Assembly (NCBI GenBank): GCA_023386315.1
Contig: JAEWJZ010000018.1
Coordinates: forward strand, 186,001 to 250,000
DNA length: 64,000 bases
Source of the DNA: Bacillota bacterium
GTDB lineage: Bacteria > Bacillota > Clostridia > Lachnospirales > Lachnospiraceae
Direction of reading: 5' to 3'
Of this stretch, positions 37,506 to 46,791 are shown piece after piece. The notes beneath the pieces are model-generated. The model saw nothing but the letters and a program-made list of their open reading frames with translations. It did not search any database and was not told the DNA's origin. A program made the position numbers and the translations under genes. The first letter of the stretch is position 1. The number at the start of each line of letters is the position of its first letter.

Positions 37506-39647
37506 TCAGCCAAACAGATTAAAGGTCAGGAAAATAGTTGCTGTCAGAGAGGCTACCAAAGATACTACCGTTATCTGTGTATTAATTGATGGTCCTGCTG
37601 TATCTTTAAATGGATCTCCCACCGTGTCCCCCACTACCCCAGCCTTATGAGCCGGTGAATTTTTACCGCCATGATTACCTGCTTCAATGTATTTTTTCGT
37701 ATTATCCCATAACCCCCCTGAATTGGACATGAATAATGCGAATAATAATCCGCTCACAATATTACCTGTAATGAAACCGCCGATTGACTGAACACCTCCT
37801 ACCACTCCAACTAAAAGAGTGGCGATAATCGTCATAAGTCCGGCTGGAACCAACTCCTTAATCGCTCCGTCGGTGGCAATTTCAATACATTTATCGTATT
37901 CCGGAACAGCACCTTCTTTTCCCTCTTTCAAACCGGGAATTTCTTTAAACTGACGGTGAATTTCGGAAACCATACGCTGTGCATTCCGGTCAACTCCAAG
38001 CATCAGCATGGCTGAAAACAATGCTGGAATTGCAGCACCGATTAATAATCCAAAAAAGACATTGGGATTAATCACGTCAAAACCTGCAATCTTATCCATA
38101 ATTGCCCCTGCCGAAACAGCATTAAGCTCATCGATTGCCGCATTCACCTCACTCATAAATGCTCCCAGCAGTGCGATTACCGTCAGACCTGCAGCTCCGA
38201 TGGCAAACCCTTTTGTTACCGCCTTTACCGTGTTTCCTGCACTGTCAAGGGAATCGGTTATCTCAAGCGCCTTATCGCCAAGATCCCCCATCTCAACCAG
38301 TCCTCTGGCATTATCCACAATCGGTCCATATGCATCGTTGGAAATGATCATTCCCACGATAGAAAGCATTCCGACTGCAGCCATGGATATTCCAAACATG
38401 GCATATTCCACACTTCCCCCGCCCATTGGGTAGCAAAGCTTATAAGCGGCAAGTGCCGACACACCAATCCCGACCATGGAGGGAAGGGTACTCATTAAAC
38501 CGTAGCTGATTCCGGATAAAATTGTAAAGGCCGGTCCGGACTCGCAGGCCTTTGCCACAGCACGAACCGGAGGTCTTTTATCATCCGTAAAATAGTCACT
38601 GGCAAGGCCAATGATTACACCTACCAAAAGGCCGATAACACTGGCTCCCCAGATGCGCCAGGAGAAGCCAAACGCCCATGTTGCGGCTGCTGTCAATACA
38701 CCATATAGTCCCGTTGTCACGTATGTATTTGTATTTAATGCCAAAGTGGGGTCTCCGCCCTCTTTCATTCTTGCAGTCATTACTCCCACCATGGAAGCAA
38801 GCAGACCAACTGCAGCATAGCAGAAAACCATAGCTGCATTATTGGCTGTCTGACCGGCAGCCTTGCAGGCGCCGTCAAGGGATACTGCCATAACCAGAGC
38901 AGCCGCCATGGAAGCGACATTGGAATCAAATAAATCCGCTCCCATTCCTGCCACATCTCCTACATTATCGCCAACGTTATCAGCAATAACTGCAGGATTT
39001 CTGGGATCGTCCTCAGGAATTCCCAGTTCAACCTTACCAACAAGATCAGCACTGATATCTGCTGTCTTAGTAAATATGCCGCCGCCTGCCTTTGCAAAAA
39101 GAGCCATGGAGCTTGCGCCAAAACTGAATCCAAGAAGAGCTGTGGTATTATCTGCCAAAAGCAGAACCAGAGTTACGCCAAGAAGGCTGGAACCCACTAC
39201 TGCCATTCCCATAACGGCTCCGCCCCGGAATCCTGACATGAACGATTGTTTGATTCCCTTTGTTGAAGCCTCAGCCGCCTTTACATTAGCGATTGTTGCA
39301 ATACTTATGCCGATCTTTCCCGCAATTGCGGAAAATACGGTACCGAAAAGATACGAAACTGCCATAATAATGTTAGCAATAATATTGCCATTCCATATGG
39401 GTGCTGGAAGAAATATTAATATAACAGCTGCTGCTACAAGACAAAAACGTGATAAAGTCCTGTATTCTTTTGTGAGAAATGTGTTTGCGCCATTGCGAAT
39501 CAATTTACTAATTTCTGCTATCCTCTGATTGGAGGAAGGCTGTGCTTCAACCCATCGGTAGAGCCAGAATGCTGTGCAAAAAGCAAGCATTGAAATAATA
39601 ATAGACAAGACCTGAAAAAATTGTAAATTAAATACCAAAGAGCTCAT
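37506..39647 (-). CDS. hppA: membrane-bound pyrophosphatase, K+-independent H+-pumping type
   Basis: 713 aa from ATG 39647. About 16 helices; the PPi-binding motif is EDDPRNPAVIADNVGDNVGD and a second conserved site is DTVGDPFKDTAGPSIN. The key K+-dependence motif reads GNTVKAVTKG, with Lys and Thr at the positions that are Ala and Gly/Ala in K+-dependent enzymes. By established family rules this predicts a K+-independent H+ pump rather than the Na+ pump common in Clostridia. GGGAG directly abuts the ATG; a TTG nine bases on has better spacing and may be the true start. Confidence 0.93.
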   Translation of the reverse strand: MSSLVFNLQFFQVLSIIISMLAFCTAFWLYRWVEAQPSSNQRIAEISKLIRNGANTFLTKEYRTLSRFCLVAAAVILIFLPAPIWNGNIIANIIMAVSYLFGTVFSAIAGKIGISIATIANVKAAEASTKGIKQSFMSGFRGGAVMGMAVVGSSLLGVTLVLLLADNTTALLGFSFGASSMALFAKAGGGIFTKTADISADLVGKVELGIPEDDPRNPAVIADNVGDNVGDVAGMGADLFDSNVASMAAALVMAVSLDGACKAAGQTANNAAMVFCYAAVGLLASMVGVMTARMKEGGDPTLALNTNTYVTTGLYGVLTAAATWAFGFSWRIWGASVIGLLVGVIIGLASDYFTDDKRPPVRAVAKACESGPAFTILSGISYGLMSTLPSMVGIGVSALAAYKLCYPMGGGSVEYAMFGISMAAVGMLSIVGMIISNDAYGPIVDNARGLVEMGDLGDKALEITDSLDSAGNTVKAVTKGFAIGAAGLTVIALLGAFMSEVNAAIDELNAVSAGAIMDKIAGFDVINPNVFFGLLIGAAIPALFSAMLMLGVDRNAQRMVSEIHRQFKEIPGLKEGKEGAVPEYDKCIEIATDGAIKELVPAGLMTIIATLLVGVVGGVQSIGGFITGNIVSGLLFALFMSNSGGLWDNTKKYIEAGNHGGKNSPAHKAGVVGDTVGDPFKDTAGPSINTQITVVSLVASLTATIFLTFNLFG

Positions 39648-40112
39648 CTCCCTTTCATTTTTTAAGCAAATTTCGCTTTGCATTAAATACTAGCATTTTC
39701 ATCCAATTAGATCAAGCATCAAATATATGCTATGTAATAATTAGATAATATGTACATATTTCATTGGTTCCGCGGCTATTTTGTTCGTATTTCTTGTGTA
39801 ATATAGATATTTTTATCTATTTATATTATAAAATATTGCTTATGTTATTATTCTTTTTGACAATAATTGATATGTACGAATAAATGAAATTATAAGCAAA
39901 TATGTAATATTAACGAATCATTAACAGAGAAAATTCAAGAACACATTGACATCAATAATAGTAATAGTTTAAGATTAAACTGTTTATTTTTATCTTTATT
40001 TTACAAATTTGAGAATATATTTACAAATTACATCAGCGATTCAGACAAAGATACATGCAGAGGCAAATATATTCAGCAAGAAAATCAAACCAAGCTAAGG
40101 AGGATTTTTATT
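39648..40112. other. 465-bp AT-rich divergent intergenic region, hppA and oadB-like genes
   Basis: No gene seen. The hppA promoter is described separately at 39687-39715. On the plus strand TTGACA occurs at 39857-39862 and at 39946-39951; the second has TAAGAT at 39970-39975 after 18 bp. The unusual length and AT content suggest regulation, but no operator is recognisable. Confidence 0.45.
39687..39715 (-). promoter_or_regulatory. SigA-type promoter of hppA
   Basis: Minus strand -35 TTGATC (39710-39715), 17-bp spacer, -10 TAGTAT (39687-39692), about 40 bp before the ATG. Confidence 0.55.
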
Positions 40113-41261
40113 ATGGAGTTTTTATTGTCAGGTGTTGTAGCAATTACTTGGCAGCAGTTGGTAATGTATGGAATCGGAGGTTTATTAATCTATCTTGCCA
40201 TAGCCAAAGGTTTTGAACCCGCCCTGCTTCTGCCCATGGGTTTTGGAGCTATTCTTGTTAACCTGCCCTTATCTGGTGTACTTAATCAGACAATTGAAGG
40301 AGTGGGTGACGTAAACGGAATTATACAATGGCTGTTTGAAACTACCATTGAGTCTTCGGAAGCTTTGCCTATTCTTTTGTTTATCGGAATCGGAGCCATG
40401 ATCGATTTTGGTCCCCTGCTATCCAATCCAAAAATGTTTCTCTTCGGTGGTGCAGCGCAGTTTGGTATCTTTTTTACGATCTTACTGGCAGTGCTTTTCA
40501 ACTTTGATTTAAATGATGCCGCCGCAATCGGTATAATCGGCGCTGCCGATGGTCCTACCTCCATTCTGGTTTCCCAGATCATGCATTCCCGGTACATGGG
40601 CGCAATCGCTGTTGCTGCGTATTCTTATATGGCGCTGGTGCCAATTGTACAACCTTTCGCTGTCAGACTTGTTACAACGAAAAAGGAACGCTTGATACGG
40701 ATGGAATACAATCCGGCATCAGTAACGAAATTAACCAGAATTTTGTTTCCGATCATTGTTACCATGGTCTCAGGTCTCATTGCACCTCAGTCTGTTGCGC
40801 TGGTAGGCTTCCTGATGTTTGGAAATTTAATCAGGGAGTGCGGCTGTCTGGGAAGCTTATCAGATACCGCACAAAACACGCTTGCAAACCTGATCACTTT
40901 GCTGCTTGGTATTACAATCTCCTTCAGTATGCAGGCGGAAGCCTTTGTAAATGCAAAAACCTTACTGATTATGCTGCTTGGGCTGGTTGCCTTTGTATTT
41001 GACTCTGTCGGCGGTGTTCTATTTGCCAAATTTCTGAATCTGTTCCTGAAAAACAAAATCAATCCAATGATTGGGGCTGCCGGAATTTCTGCTTTCCCCA
41101 TGTCAGCCCGTGTTATTCAAAAGATGGGACTTAAGGAAGATCCCACAAATCATCTTTTAATGCATGCCATCAGCGCAAATGTGGCAGGACAGATTGGATC
41201 AGTTGTTGCAGGAGGAGTTGTTATTAATATTGTAAGCCAGATACTTAAGAATATGGCTTAA
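40113..41261 (+). CDS. Na+-transporting decarboxylase, beta subunit (OadB/GcdB/MmdB family)
   Basis: 382 aa, very hydrophobic. GIIGAADGPTSILVSQ carries the conserved Asp of region IIIa that couples carboxybiotin decarboxylation to Na+ export; the C-terminal region has SAFPMSARVIQKMG and NHLLMHAISANVAGQIGS. AAGGAGG before the ATG. A small gamma-like gene follows 16 nt later, but no alpha (carboxyltransferase) or biotin-carrier gene is nearby, so the substrate (oxaloacetate, methylmalonyl-CoA or glutaconyl-CoA) cannot be told. Alpha may be encoded elsewhere. Confidence 0.92.
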   Translation: MEFLLSGVVAITWQQLVMYGIGGLLIYLAIAKGFEPALLLPMGFGAILVNLPLSGVLNQTIEGVGDVNGIIQWLFETTIESSEALPILLFIGIGAMIDFGPLLSNPKMFLFGGAAQFGIFFTILLAVLFNFDLNDAAAIGIIGAADGPTSILVSQIMHSRYMGAIAVAAYSYMALVPIVQPFAVRLVTTKKERLIRMEYNPASVTKLTRILFPIIVTMVSGLIAPQSVALVGFLMFGNLIRECGCLGSLSDTAQNTLANLITLLLGITISFSMQAEAFVNAKTLLIMLLGLVAFVFDSVGGVLFAKFLNLFLKNKINPMIGAAGISAFPMSARVIQKMGLKEDPTNHLLMHAISANVAGQIGSVVAGGVVINIVSQILKNMA

Positions 41262-41277
41262 CTGAAAGGAGTACGGT

Positions 41278-41433
41278 ATGAATACGCAAAACGTGATATA
41301 CGCTTTAGAGATCATGGGAAAAGGCATGGCTTCTATATTTATAGTAATTGGAATTTTAACCTTAATTGTCGTCCTGCTATCAAAGATTACTAATGCGTCC
41401 GGATCAGGACAAGATGACACTTCAAAAGAATAA
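41278..41433 (+). CDS. small OadG-like gamma subunit of Na+-decarboxylase
   Basis: 51 aa, below most gene-calling cutoffs. AAAGGAG lies 6 nt before the ATG. The peptide begins MNTQNVIYALEIMGKGMAS, has one helix (IFIVIGILTLIVVLLSKI) and a polar Asp/Ser/Lys tail. One helix, a short polar tail and a position right after a beta subunit fit OadG, which anchors the complex. The order beta then gamma differs from the common gamma-alpha-beta order. Confidence 0.75.
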   Translation: MNTQNVIYALEIMGKGMASIFIVIGILTLIVVLLSKITNASGSGQDDTSKE

Positions 41434-41446
41434 GGACATGTTTCAT

Positions 41447-41500
41447 GAGCAGATAACAATGACTCTTTTTTTTCATTGTTATCTGCTCATTTTTTTATTT
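41447..41500 (+). terminator. strong terminator after the Na+-decarboxylase pair
   Basis: 16-bp perfect stem GAGCAGATAACAATGA with TCATTGTTATCTGCTC, then ATTTTTTTATTT. Confidence 0.9.
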
Positions 41501-41661
41501 TACTCCAAAAGCTTCTGCTGTTCGAACCTGTATCTTAAAATTAGTGGCATATAAAATTTTCAGTAAAAGTGTAGCATAATTTTTTCTCTTTAATATAATG
41601 TAGTATACCATGACGGTATAATTAGAAAGCCTTAATTATCAAGTAAAATGGAGGTCACATC

Positions 41662-42201
41662 ATGAATGATCAAGATATCAGAACAAGCGAATATGACGGA
41701 GATGAAATTCAGGACTATTCGTGCAATTGCGGCTGCTCATGTGAACGGCCCAAAAAGTTTCTTAAACCCAACCGGACAATCTTAAAGTGCGGCAGCCCGG
41801 GAGGCGTGTCTCTTCCAGCCTTAACAGCTGCCGGTTCTACCTTTACTTTAGCTTCTGTTACTGTAGATACCAAATATTTAAAAAGACCTTGTATCAAATT
41901 TGAATTTGCGAGCAATGTCATAACCACCGCTGCTGTCATAACTCTCAATTTCCAGGTGTTTAAGCAGTGTAAAAATCAGATAACTGCTCTTCCGGTAGGA
42001 CCAATCTGGACATTCTCACGGGCCGTTGCGATCACAGACAGCAATACTTTTAGCTTCTTTGTCTGCGACTGCGATTTCTGTAGCGATGATTGCTGCACTT
42101 ACAGCGTAGTTGCTACTGTCGCTGGTGTTGCTACAGTTGGCGTAACCGCCATTAACAATGCAACTCTTGCAGCACTCATTGTAGATAACGAATGTTATTA
42201 A
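41662..42201 (+). CDS. DUF4489 protein, probable spore-surface protein
   Basis: 179 aa. A Cys-rich head (CNCGCSCERPKK) is followed by a DUF4489-like beta-sandwich (LKCGSPGGVSLPAL, LTAAGSTFTLASVTVD, KRPCIKFEFASNVI) and a second Cys cluster, CDCDFCSDDCC. No signal peptide; such proteins are mother-cell products in Clostridia and often occur with collagen-like exosporium proteins, as here. A role in the spore coat or exosporium, cross-linked by cysteines, is inference. GGAGG ribosome site. It is paralogous to the next gene. Confidence 0.78.
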   Translation: MNDQDIRTSEYDGDEIQDYSCNCGCSCERPKKFLKPNRTILKCGSPGGVSLPALTAAGSTFTLASVTVDTKYLKRPCIKFEFASNVITTAAVITLNFQVFKQCKNQITALPVGPIWTFSRAVAITDSNTFSFFVCDCDFCSDDCCTYSVVATVAGVATVGVTAINNATLAALIVDNECY

Positions 42202-42267
42202 TAAAAACTGAGAAACAGCAGGAAGCAGGGCCGTATTATTTGCAAATAGTTGCATGAACTGACTTTC

Positions 42268-42316
42268 TTCATAGATAGAGCATTTGGTCTTACCGGCCGA
42301 ATACTCTATCTATGAA
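42268..42316 (+). other. stem-loop between the two DUF4489 genes
   Basis: 13-bp perfect stem TTCATAGATAGAG / CTCTATCTATGAA with a 23-nt loop. No U-run follows, so it is not a standard terminator; it may affect mRNA processing between the paired genes. Confidence 0.45.
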
Positions 42317-42339
42317 CATTCATATAAGGAGCTATAGCC

Positions 42340-42996
42340 ATGTATAACTGCTTTTTCGGTATGCCTTTCCGTCGAAACATGTCATATAACAGAACGTTCA
42401 ATAATAACAGTACGTTCAATAATAACAGAACGTTTAATAATAACAGAACGTTTAATAAAAATCCTCAGCCTGCCCATACAAAAACATATGACAGCCGGCA
42501 ATATCCGAAAAACAATCATGAGCGCCCGGTAAAATATTCTGCTGATGATGATGTTCTGTTAAAGAGTTCTGAATTAGGAGGAATTATTCTACCTGACAGT
42601 TCCGAAAGGGGCGCTACATATATCGTAGCATCAATGAACCTGGATACCTCCACTTACAGAAATTATATCATATATTTTAATTTCTCCTGTAATATTGAAA
42701 CAATCAGTGCCAGACTGCATCTTCGTTTTCAGCTGGTCAGACAGGAGGCCTGCCAGATAACGAAGATTCCTGTCAGTGCAAATTATGCCTATGCCAGAAA
42801 TGTGCTGGCAACAGAAACGAATATACTATCATTCACAGCCTGTGATTGTAATCCATCGAAATGTAAATGTTGTAATTATATCGTATATATGGAAGTTATG
42901 GGTTTTGACACCACTGGCACCATCATAGTAACAAACCCGGTTCTATTCGCATCTCTCATTGAGGATAACAATAAAAACCAGAAAGGAGAATTATGA
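42340..42996 (+). CDS. DUF4489 protein with N-terminal Asn-rich repeats
   Basis: 218 aa. The C-terminal 140 residues are the same fold as the gene before it (LKSSELGGIILPDS, ATYIVASMNLDTS, CDCNPSKCKCCNYIVYMEV). The head differs: four tandem six-residue units close to RTFNNN, encoded by an 18-bp repeat at 42391-42462, then a basic Pro/His/Tyr linker. Probably a second spore-surface component. The last four bases overlap the next start (ATGA), so these genes share a transcript. Confidence 0.75.
   Translation: MYNCFFGMPFRRNMSYNRTFNNNSTFNNNRTFNNNRTFNKNPQPAHTKTYDSRQYPKNNHERPVKYSADDDVLLKSSELGGIILPDSSERGATYIVASMNLDTSTYRNYIIYFNFSCNIETISARLHLRFQLVRQEACQITKIPVSANYAYARNVLATETNILSFTACDCNPSKCKCCNYIVYMEVMGFDTTGTIIVTNPVLFASLIEDNNKNQKGEL
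42391..42462 (+). repeat. four 18-bp tandem repeats in the second DUF4489 gene
   Basis: Units begin AGAACGTTCAATAATAAC and differ by 1-4 bases. Each codes for one RTFNNN-like hexapeptide. Repeat number may vary by slippage. Confidence 0.85.
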
Positions 42997-43736
42997 TAAA
43001 TCATACCATGAAAAGATTCAAGAATTCCATGATTAATATAAATAAAAATACTATTAAATGGGAAGACAATATGATACAAATTCCTAATATTTCCCGAATA
43101 TGGGTTGGAAACTGTTTTAAAGATCAATTACCGGTATATTTATATATGATTTTATTTTTTATAGCTTTATCTGGCTTTAATCAGGCAGTCCGCATAGTTT
43201 TGCTGATTATCCTTATCACCTGCCTCCTGGTTTGGATAGCATGGTACTTGAAAAGAAAGGATATTAAAGATATTAATATTGAGATAAATACAGGAATAAT
43301 TTTTTCTTTTGCTTCCAATAATGATGATTTTACTCAACAGGTATACGAACTAATTATTGACCATTTAGCAAAAAAAGAGGTTTACTCTGATATAAATATA
43401 GATTTTAGCGGTGATGGTAAAATAGATGAAATTACTTTAGAAGTTGAAGAAAAGCCCATCAATAAAGAAATAATTAATGTACAGTCAGTAAAAGAAACCA
43501 GCCCGGTAATCATTGATCTTCAAAAATTACTTGCTAAATATGCCGAAAAAAGCAATGATGATAAGGACACTTTTGAGCTTATTGAAAATACTATCATGTT
43601 AACGCAATTTAGCGATAATGAAGGAATTAAGCAGTCTTTTAGTGAATTTATTAAAAAAGGATTGATTAATGACTGCAATGAGCTTGGATTATATTCTTTG
43701 ATTGAAGCAATCAGAAAAGCTGTTTATAACGCATAA
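42993..43736 (+). CDS. membrane protein with DUF6232-like domain
   Basis: 247 aa. Residues 20-115 (INKNTIKWEDNMIQIPNISR, two helices around 48-85, then INIEINTGIIFSFAS and VYELIIDHLAKKE) look like DUF6232, a membrane-linked PH-like domain. The second half is soluble with SVKETSPVIIDLQKLL and helical segments of unknown kind. It overlaps the DUF4489 gene by 4 nt. AT-rich. Function unknown; co-transcription suggests a role in spore-surface assembly. Confidence 0.6.
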   Translation: MINHTMKRFKNSMININKNTIKWEDNMIQIPNISRIWVGNCFKDQLPVYLYMILFFIALSGFNQAVRIVLLIILITCLLVWIAWYLKRKDIKDINIEINTGIIFSFASNNDDFTQQVYELIIDHLAKKEVYSDINIDFSGDGKIDEITLEVEEKPINKEIINVQSVKETSPVIIDLQKLLAKYAEKSNDDKDTFELIENTIMLTQFSDNEGIKQSFSEFIKKGLINDCNELGLYSLIEAIRKAVYNA

Positions 43737-43767
43737 TATAAGTTATTTTTTATAGGAAACCTCCATT

Positions 43768-43822
43768 ACTCCTTTTTGGTAAAGATTCAGCGTAAAGCAC
43801 CTGCTAAAAAGGAGTTTTTTTG
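43768..43822 (+). terminator. terminator after the DUF4489 operon
   Basis: ACTCCTTTTT (43768-43777) pairs with AAAAAGGAGT (43806-43815), followed by TTTTTTG. Confidence 0.75.
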
Positions 43823-43944
43823 TTGGATACAAACACTCTGCAAATCCATTATCTTAACATTGTCAGGCTCATTTCTCTCAATTGGGACAACCGGATTTCT
43901 TCACCCCAAATCTTGTTAAAAAACCAAACAACTGAATTAAATTC

Positions 43945-43973
43945 TAACAAACTGAAGGATAGATACATATGAT
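43945..43973 (+). promoter_or_regulatory. SigK-like sporulation promoter of the collagen-like gene
   Basis: AAC at 43945-43947, 17-bp spacer, CATATGATA at 43965-43973. This fits the mother-cell SigK pattern (AC, 16-17 bp, CATA-N3-TA) and would place transcription start near 43980. No SigA promoter is evident. The 319-bp gap from 43737 otherwise holds only the terminator above. Confidence 0.5.
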
Positions 43974-44055
43974 ATGTTATAAAGGTGTGTATAAGCCCTT
44001 TATAATATAATTTCTGAACTATAAGAATGCTACACGTTGGCAGGAGGAAATAACT

Positions 44056-45189
44056 ATGAATGATTGTAGAGATTGGGATAATAATCGCTGCTGTTGCGGA
44101 CCGCAGGGACCCAGAGGACCACAGGGTCCCAGAGGCTGTCCTGGACCTACCGGCCCACAGGGTCCCAGAGGCTGTCCTGGACCTACCGGACCTACCGGAC
44201 CACAGGGAATTCCAGGACCTGATGGACCTACCGGACCTACCGGGCCTATCGGGCCTACCGGACCTACCGGGCCTACCGGCGCTACCGGTGCTACCGGCGC
44301 TACCGGACCTACTGGGCCTACCGGACCTATCGGCGCTACCGGCGCTACTGGTGCTACCGGACCTACCGGGCCTACTGGCGCTACCGGCGCTACCGGCGCT
44401 ACTGGCGCTACCGGACCTACCGGGCCTACCGGACCTACCGGACCTACTGGCGCTACTGGCGCTACCGGTGCTACCGGACCTACCGGGCCTACCGGCGCTA
44501 CTGGCGCTACTGGCGCTACCGGGCCTACCGGACCTACTGGCGCTACCGGTGCTACCGGTGCTACCGGACCCACCGGACCTACCGGCGCTACTGGCGCTAC
44601 TGGCGCTACCGGGCCTACCGGACCTACCGGACCTACCGGCGCTACCGGTGCTACCGGGCCCACCGGACCTACCGGCGCTACTGGCGCTACAGGGCCTACC
44701 GGACCTACCGGACCTACCGGCGCTACCGGTGCTACTGGTGCTACAGGGCCTACCGGACCTACCGGACCTTCTGGAGCAGCCGCGCAGTTAAGGGGTATCG
44801 AAGTACAGCTTAGTACAGGAACTTCTGTAGCAGACGGCAGTCCCGTTATTTTTGATACCGTATTAATAGACCAAAGCCTGAATATTGTTTATGATACCAC
44901 TACAGGTGTCGCAACCATTAATGCCGAAGGAGTATATTATGTATCCTGGTGGATTTCTACAGATGGTGCCGGACCTTCCACTTATGTTGAATTTACTACG
45001 CGGGTAAATGGCAGCGGAGGTACTGCTGCAAGCTCACCGATTGTAACAGGCCAGCTGAATGGATCAGCTCTGGTAACCGTAGGTGCGATCCCCGCTATTG
45101 TTGAAATAATTAACACAACCGGTCAGACAGTATTCTTCGGCAACACTCCAGTTATAGCTCATATGATAATTCTTGAAGTTACCAATTAG
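44056..45189 (+). CDS. BclA-like collagen-like spore-surface glycoprotein
   Basis: 377 aa. Short Cys-rich head ([13 protein letters not shown]), about 240 residues of Gly-X-Y triplets with Thr in most Y positions (GPT, GAT; early ones GPQ and GPR), then a 115-residue C-terminal beta domain starting [20 protein letters not shown], like the trimeric jelly-roll head of BclA. The Thr-rich triplets are usual O-glycosylation sites. No classical Bacillus exosporium-targeting motif or signal peptide. AGGAGG before the ATG. Probably forms hair-like fibres on the exosporium. Confidence 0.9.
   Translation: MNDCRDWDNNRCCCGPQGPRGPQGPRGCPGPTGPQGPRGCPGPTGPTGPQGIPGPDGPTGPTGPIGPTGPTGPTGATGATGATGPTGPTGPIGATGATGATGPTGPTGATGATGATGATGPTGPTGPTGPTGATGATGATGPTGPTGATGATGATGPTGPTGATGATGATGPTGPTGATGATGATGPTGPTGPTGATGATGPTGPTGATGATGPTGPTGPTGATGATGATGPTGPTGPSGAAAQLRGIEVQLSTGTSVADGSPVIFDTVLIDQSLNIVYDTTTGVATINAEGVYYVSWWISTDGAGPSTYVEFTTRVNGSGGTAASSPIVTGQLNGSALVTVGAIPAIVEIINTTGQTVFFGNTPVIAHMIILEVTN
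44125..44770 (+). repeat. collagen-type 9-bp repeats with a 45-bp higher-order unit
   Basis: Units GGACCTACC and GGCGCTACC (plus variants) encode GPT and GAT. From about 44290 they are arranged as two GPT and three GAT, a 45-bp super-unit repeated several times with small changes. Expected to vary in length between strains and assemblies. Confidence 0.9.
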
Positions 45190-45207
45190 TCTATCCATTA
45201 AAACATG

Positions 45208-45237
45208 AAAAGCGCCGGTTTTCATTCCGGCGCTTTT
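45208..45237. terminator. bidirectional terminator between the collagen-like gene and cls
   Basis: AAAAGCGCCGG / CCGGCGCTTTT, 11-bp perfect stem with A and T tails on both sides, between convergent genes. Confidence 0.9.
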
Positions 45238-45240
45238 CTG

Positions 45241-46791
45241 TCACATCAGCGGTGCAAACAACCTGAGAGCACGCCCTGCAAATCTCTCATACCATGGATC
45301 ATTTGGTATATCTTCCAAAGAAATTCTTCTGCATAAGGACAACGTTTCCTGAAAATCCCGTTCAACCTCCCGGATTACCTCATTCCGGTACAGATACGTT
45401 CCGCATTCAAAGTGAAGATACAAACTTCTGAAGTCCAAATTGATTGTTCCTACTGCTGCCTTTGTATCATCACTTGTAAATACTTTTGCATGCATGAATC
45501 CCGGTGTATATTCCCATATTTTAACTCCTGACCTGATCAGCTCCCCATAATGTGATTTAGCAAGCAGAAACGCGTATTTTTTATCTGGGATATGAGGAAG
45601 AATAATGGAAACATCCACTCCTCTTTTCGCTGCAAATGTGAGCGATTTAACCATCTCATAATCAAGGATCAGATAGGGAGTCATAATATGCACATATTGT
45701 CTGGCATTATTAATGATGTCAAGGTAAATCTCTTTTCCAACTGCCTCCGTATCAAACGGACTGTCTCCGTAAGGAATCACAAATCCCTCCATATTAAGCT
45801 CCAGGGGGTAAAAATACTCCGGATCTCTTAAATAATTATCGTATTTTTCCGGTTCTTTTTCAGATATATTCCACATTTGAAGAAACATCATGGTAAAGCT
45901 GGTTACGGCATCTCCTTTCAGCATAATACCCGTGTCTTTCCAATGACCAAACCGGACTTTTCTGTTGATGTATTCATCTGCCAGATTTATCCCTCCTGTA
46001 AATGCAGTATGTCCGTCCACCACAAGAATTTTTCTATGATCCCTGTTATTCTGGTAACTGGACAGAACCGGTCTGATTGGGGAAAAAACTTTTGCCATTA
46101 ACCCCTTTTCCTTAAGAATTTTAATGTAATTATGGGGAAGAAACGTGAAAGAACCCATGCCATCATACATAATTCTCACTTCTACTCCTTCCCTGCTTTT
46201 CGTTTCCAGCAGTTCCAGTATACAATCCCACATCTCCCCTCTCTCAATAATAAAAAACTCCAGAAAAATAAATCTCTTTGCAGCCGCCATTTCCCGTTTC
46301 ATGGCTTCAAACATTGCCTCTCCAGAAGGAAAATATTGTGCATTGGTATTTCCATATGCCGGATAATGTCCAGATTTTTTGATATAATGAGCCAGATTTG
46401 CATTTCTTCTGCTGACTCTGGACAATTGCTCTGATACCTTTAAGTTCTGCTCCAGATAGCACTCCGTCTCATTCATACTGGATATTAACTTCTTTTCCAT
46501 AAATCGTTCAATAATCTGCAGCTCTGCCATCATATAGAAAAACGTACCAAAAACCGGCACCGCTGTTACAGGAATCATCCAGCTCATTTTAAAACTGGGA
46601 TTGTCTTCTTTATTTAATATATAAATAATAACCAGCGCACTGAGCAACGTAACAGCACCATAAAAATACGCCAGATAATAGCTCAGAAAGCGGAATGCTG
46701 CGGCCAGAACAAGAATTTGTATCACAAGTGAAACAACTGCAAACATCGTCCTTCCAAAAATAATCCGTAGCATTTTTTTGATATAACCCAT
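45241..46791 (-). CDS. cls: cardiolipin synthase
   Basis: 516 aa from ATG 46791 (GGAGG 8 nt upstream; a GTG five codons earlier is less likely). Two N-terminal helices, then two phospholipase-D HKD motifs: HRKILVVDGHTAFTGGINLADEY-type first motif (H-x-K-x4-D) and HAKVFTSDDTKAAVGTINLD second. Joins two phosphatidylglycerols into cardiolipin at the membrane. Ends against the shared terminator. Confidence 0.93.
   Translation of the reverse strand: MGYIKKMLRIIFGRTMFAVVSLVIQILVLAAAFRFLSYYLAYFYGAVTLLSALVIIYILNKEDNPSFKMSWMIPVTAVPVFGTFFYMMAELQIIERFMEKKLISSMNETECYLEQNLKVSEQLSRVSRRNANLAHYIKKSGHYPAYGNTNAQYFPSGEAMFEAMKREMAAAKRFIFLEFFIIERGEMWDCILELLETKSREGVEVRIMYDGMGSFTFLPHNYIKILKEKGLMAKVFSPIRPVLSSYQNNRDHRKILVVDGHTAFTGGINLADEYINRKVRFGHWKDTGIMLKGDAVTSFTMMFLQMWNISEKEPEKYDNYLRDPEYFYPLELNMEGFVIPYGDSPFDTEAVGKEIYLDIINNARQYVHIMTPYLILDYEMVKSLTFAAKRGVDVSIILPHIPDKKYAFLLAKSHYGELIRSGVKIWEYTPGFMHAKVFTSDDTKAAVGTINLDFRSLYLHFECGTYLYRNEVIREVERDFQETLSLCRRISLEDIPNDPWYERFAGRALRLFAPLM

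Noticed and set aside
38863..39528. 221-codon plus-strand frame rich in Ala/Pro/Thr
   Set aside because: Antisense shadow of hppA, whose reading frame is well conserved.
42391..42462. Tandem 18-bp repeats as a CRISPR array
   Set aside because: No spacers; the units are in frame and encode RTFNNN-like hexapeptides. No cas genes or other arrays were seen.
44019..44663. 214-codon minus-strand frame of Pro-Val-Ala-Pro repeats
   Set aside because: It is the complement of the collagen-like repeats; the 9-bp period keeps all frames open. No ribosome site or independent support.
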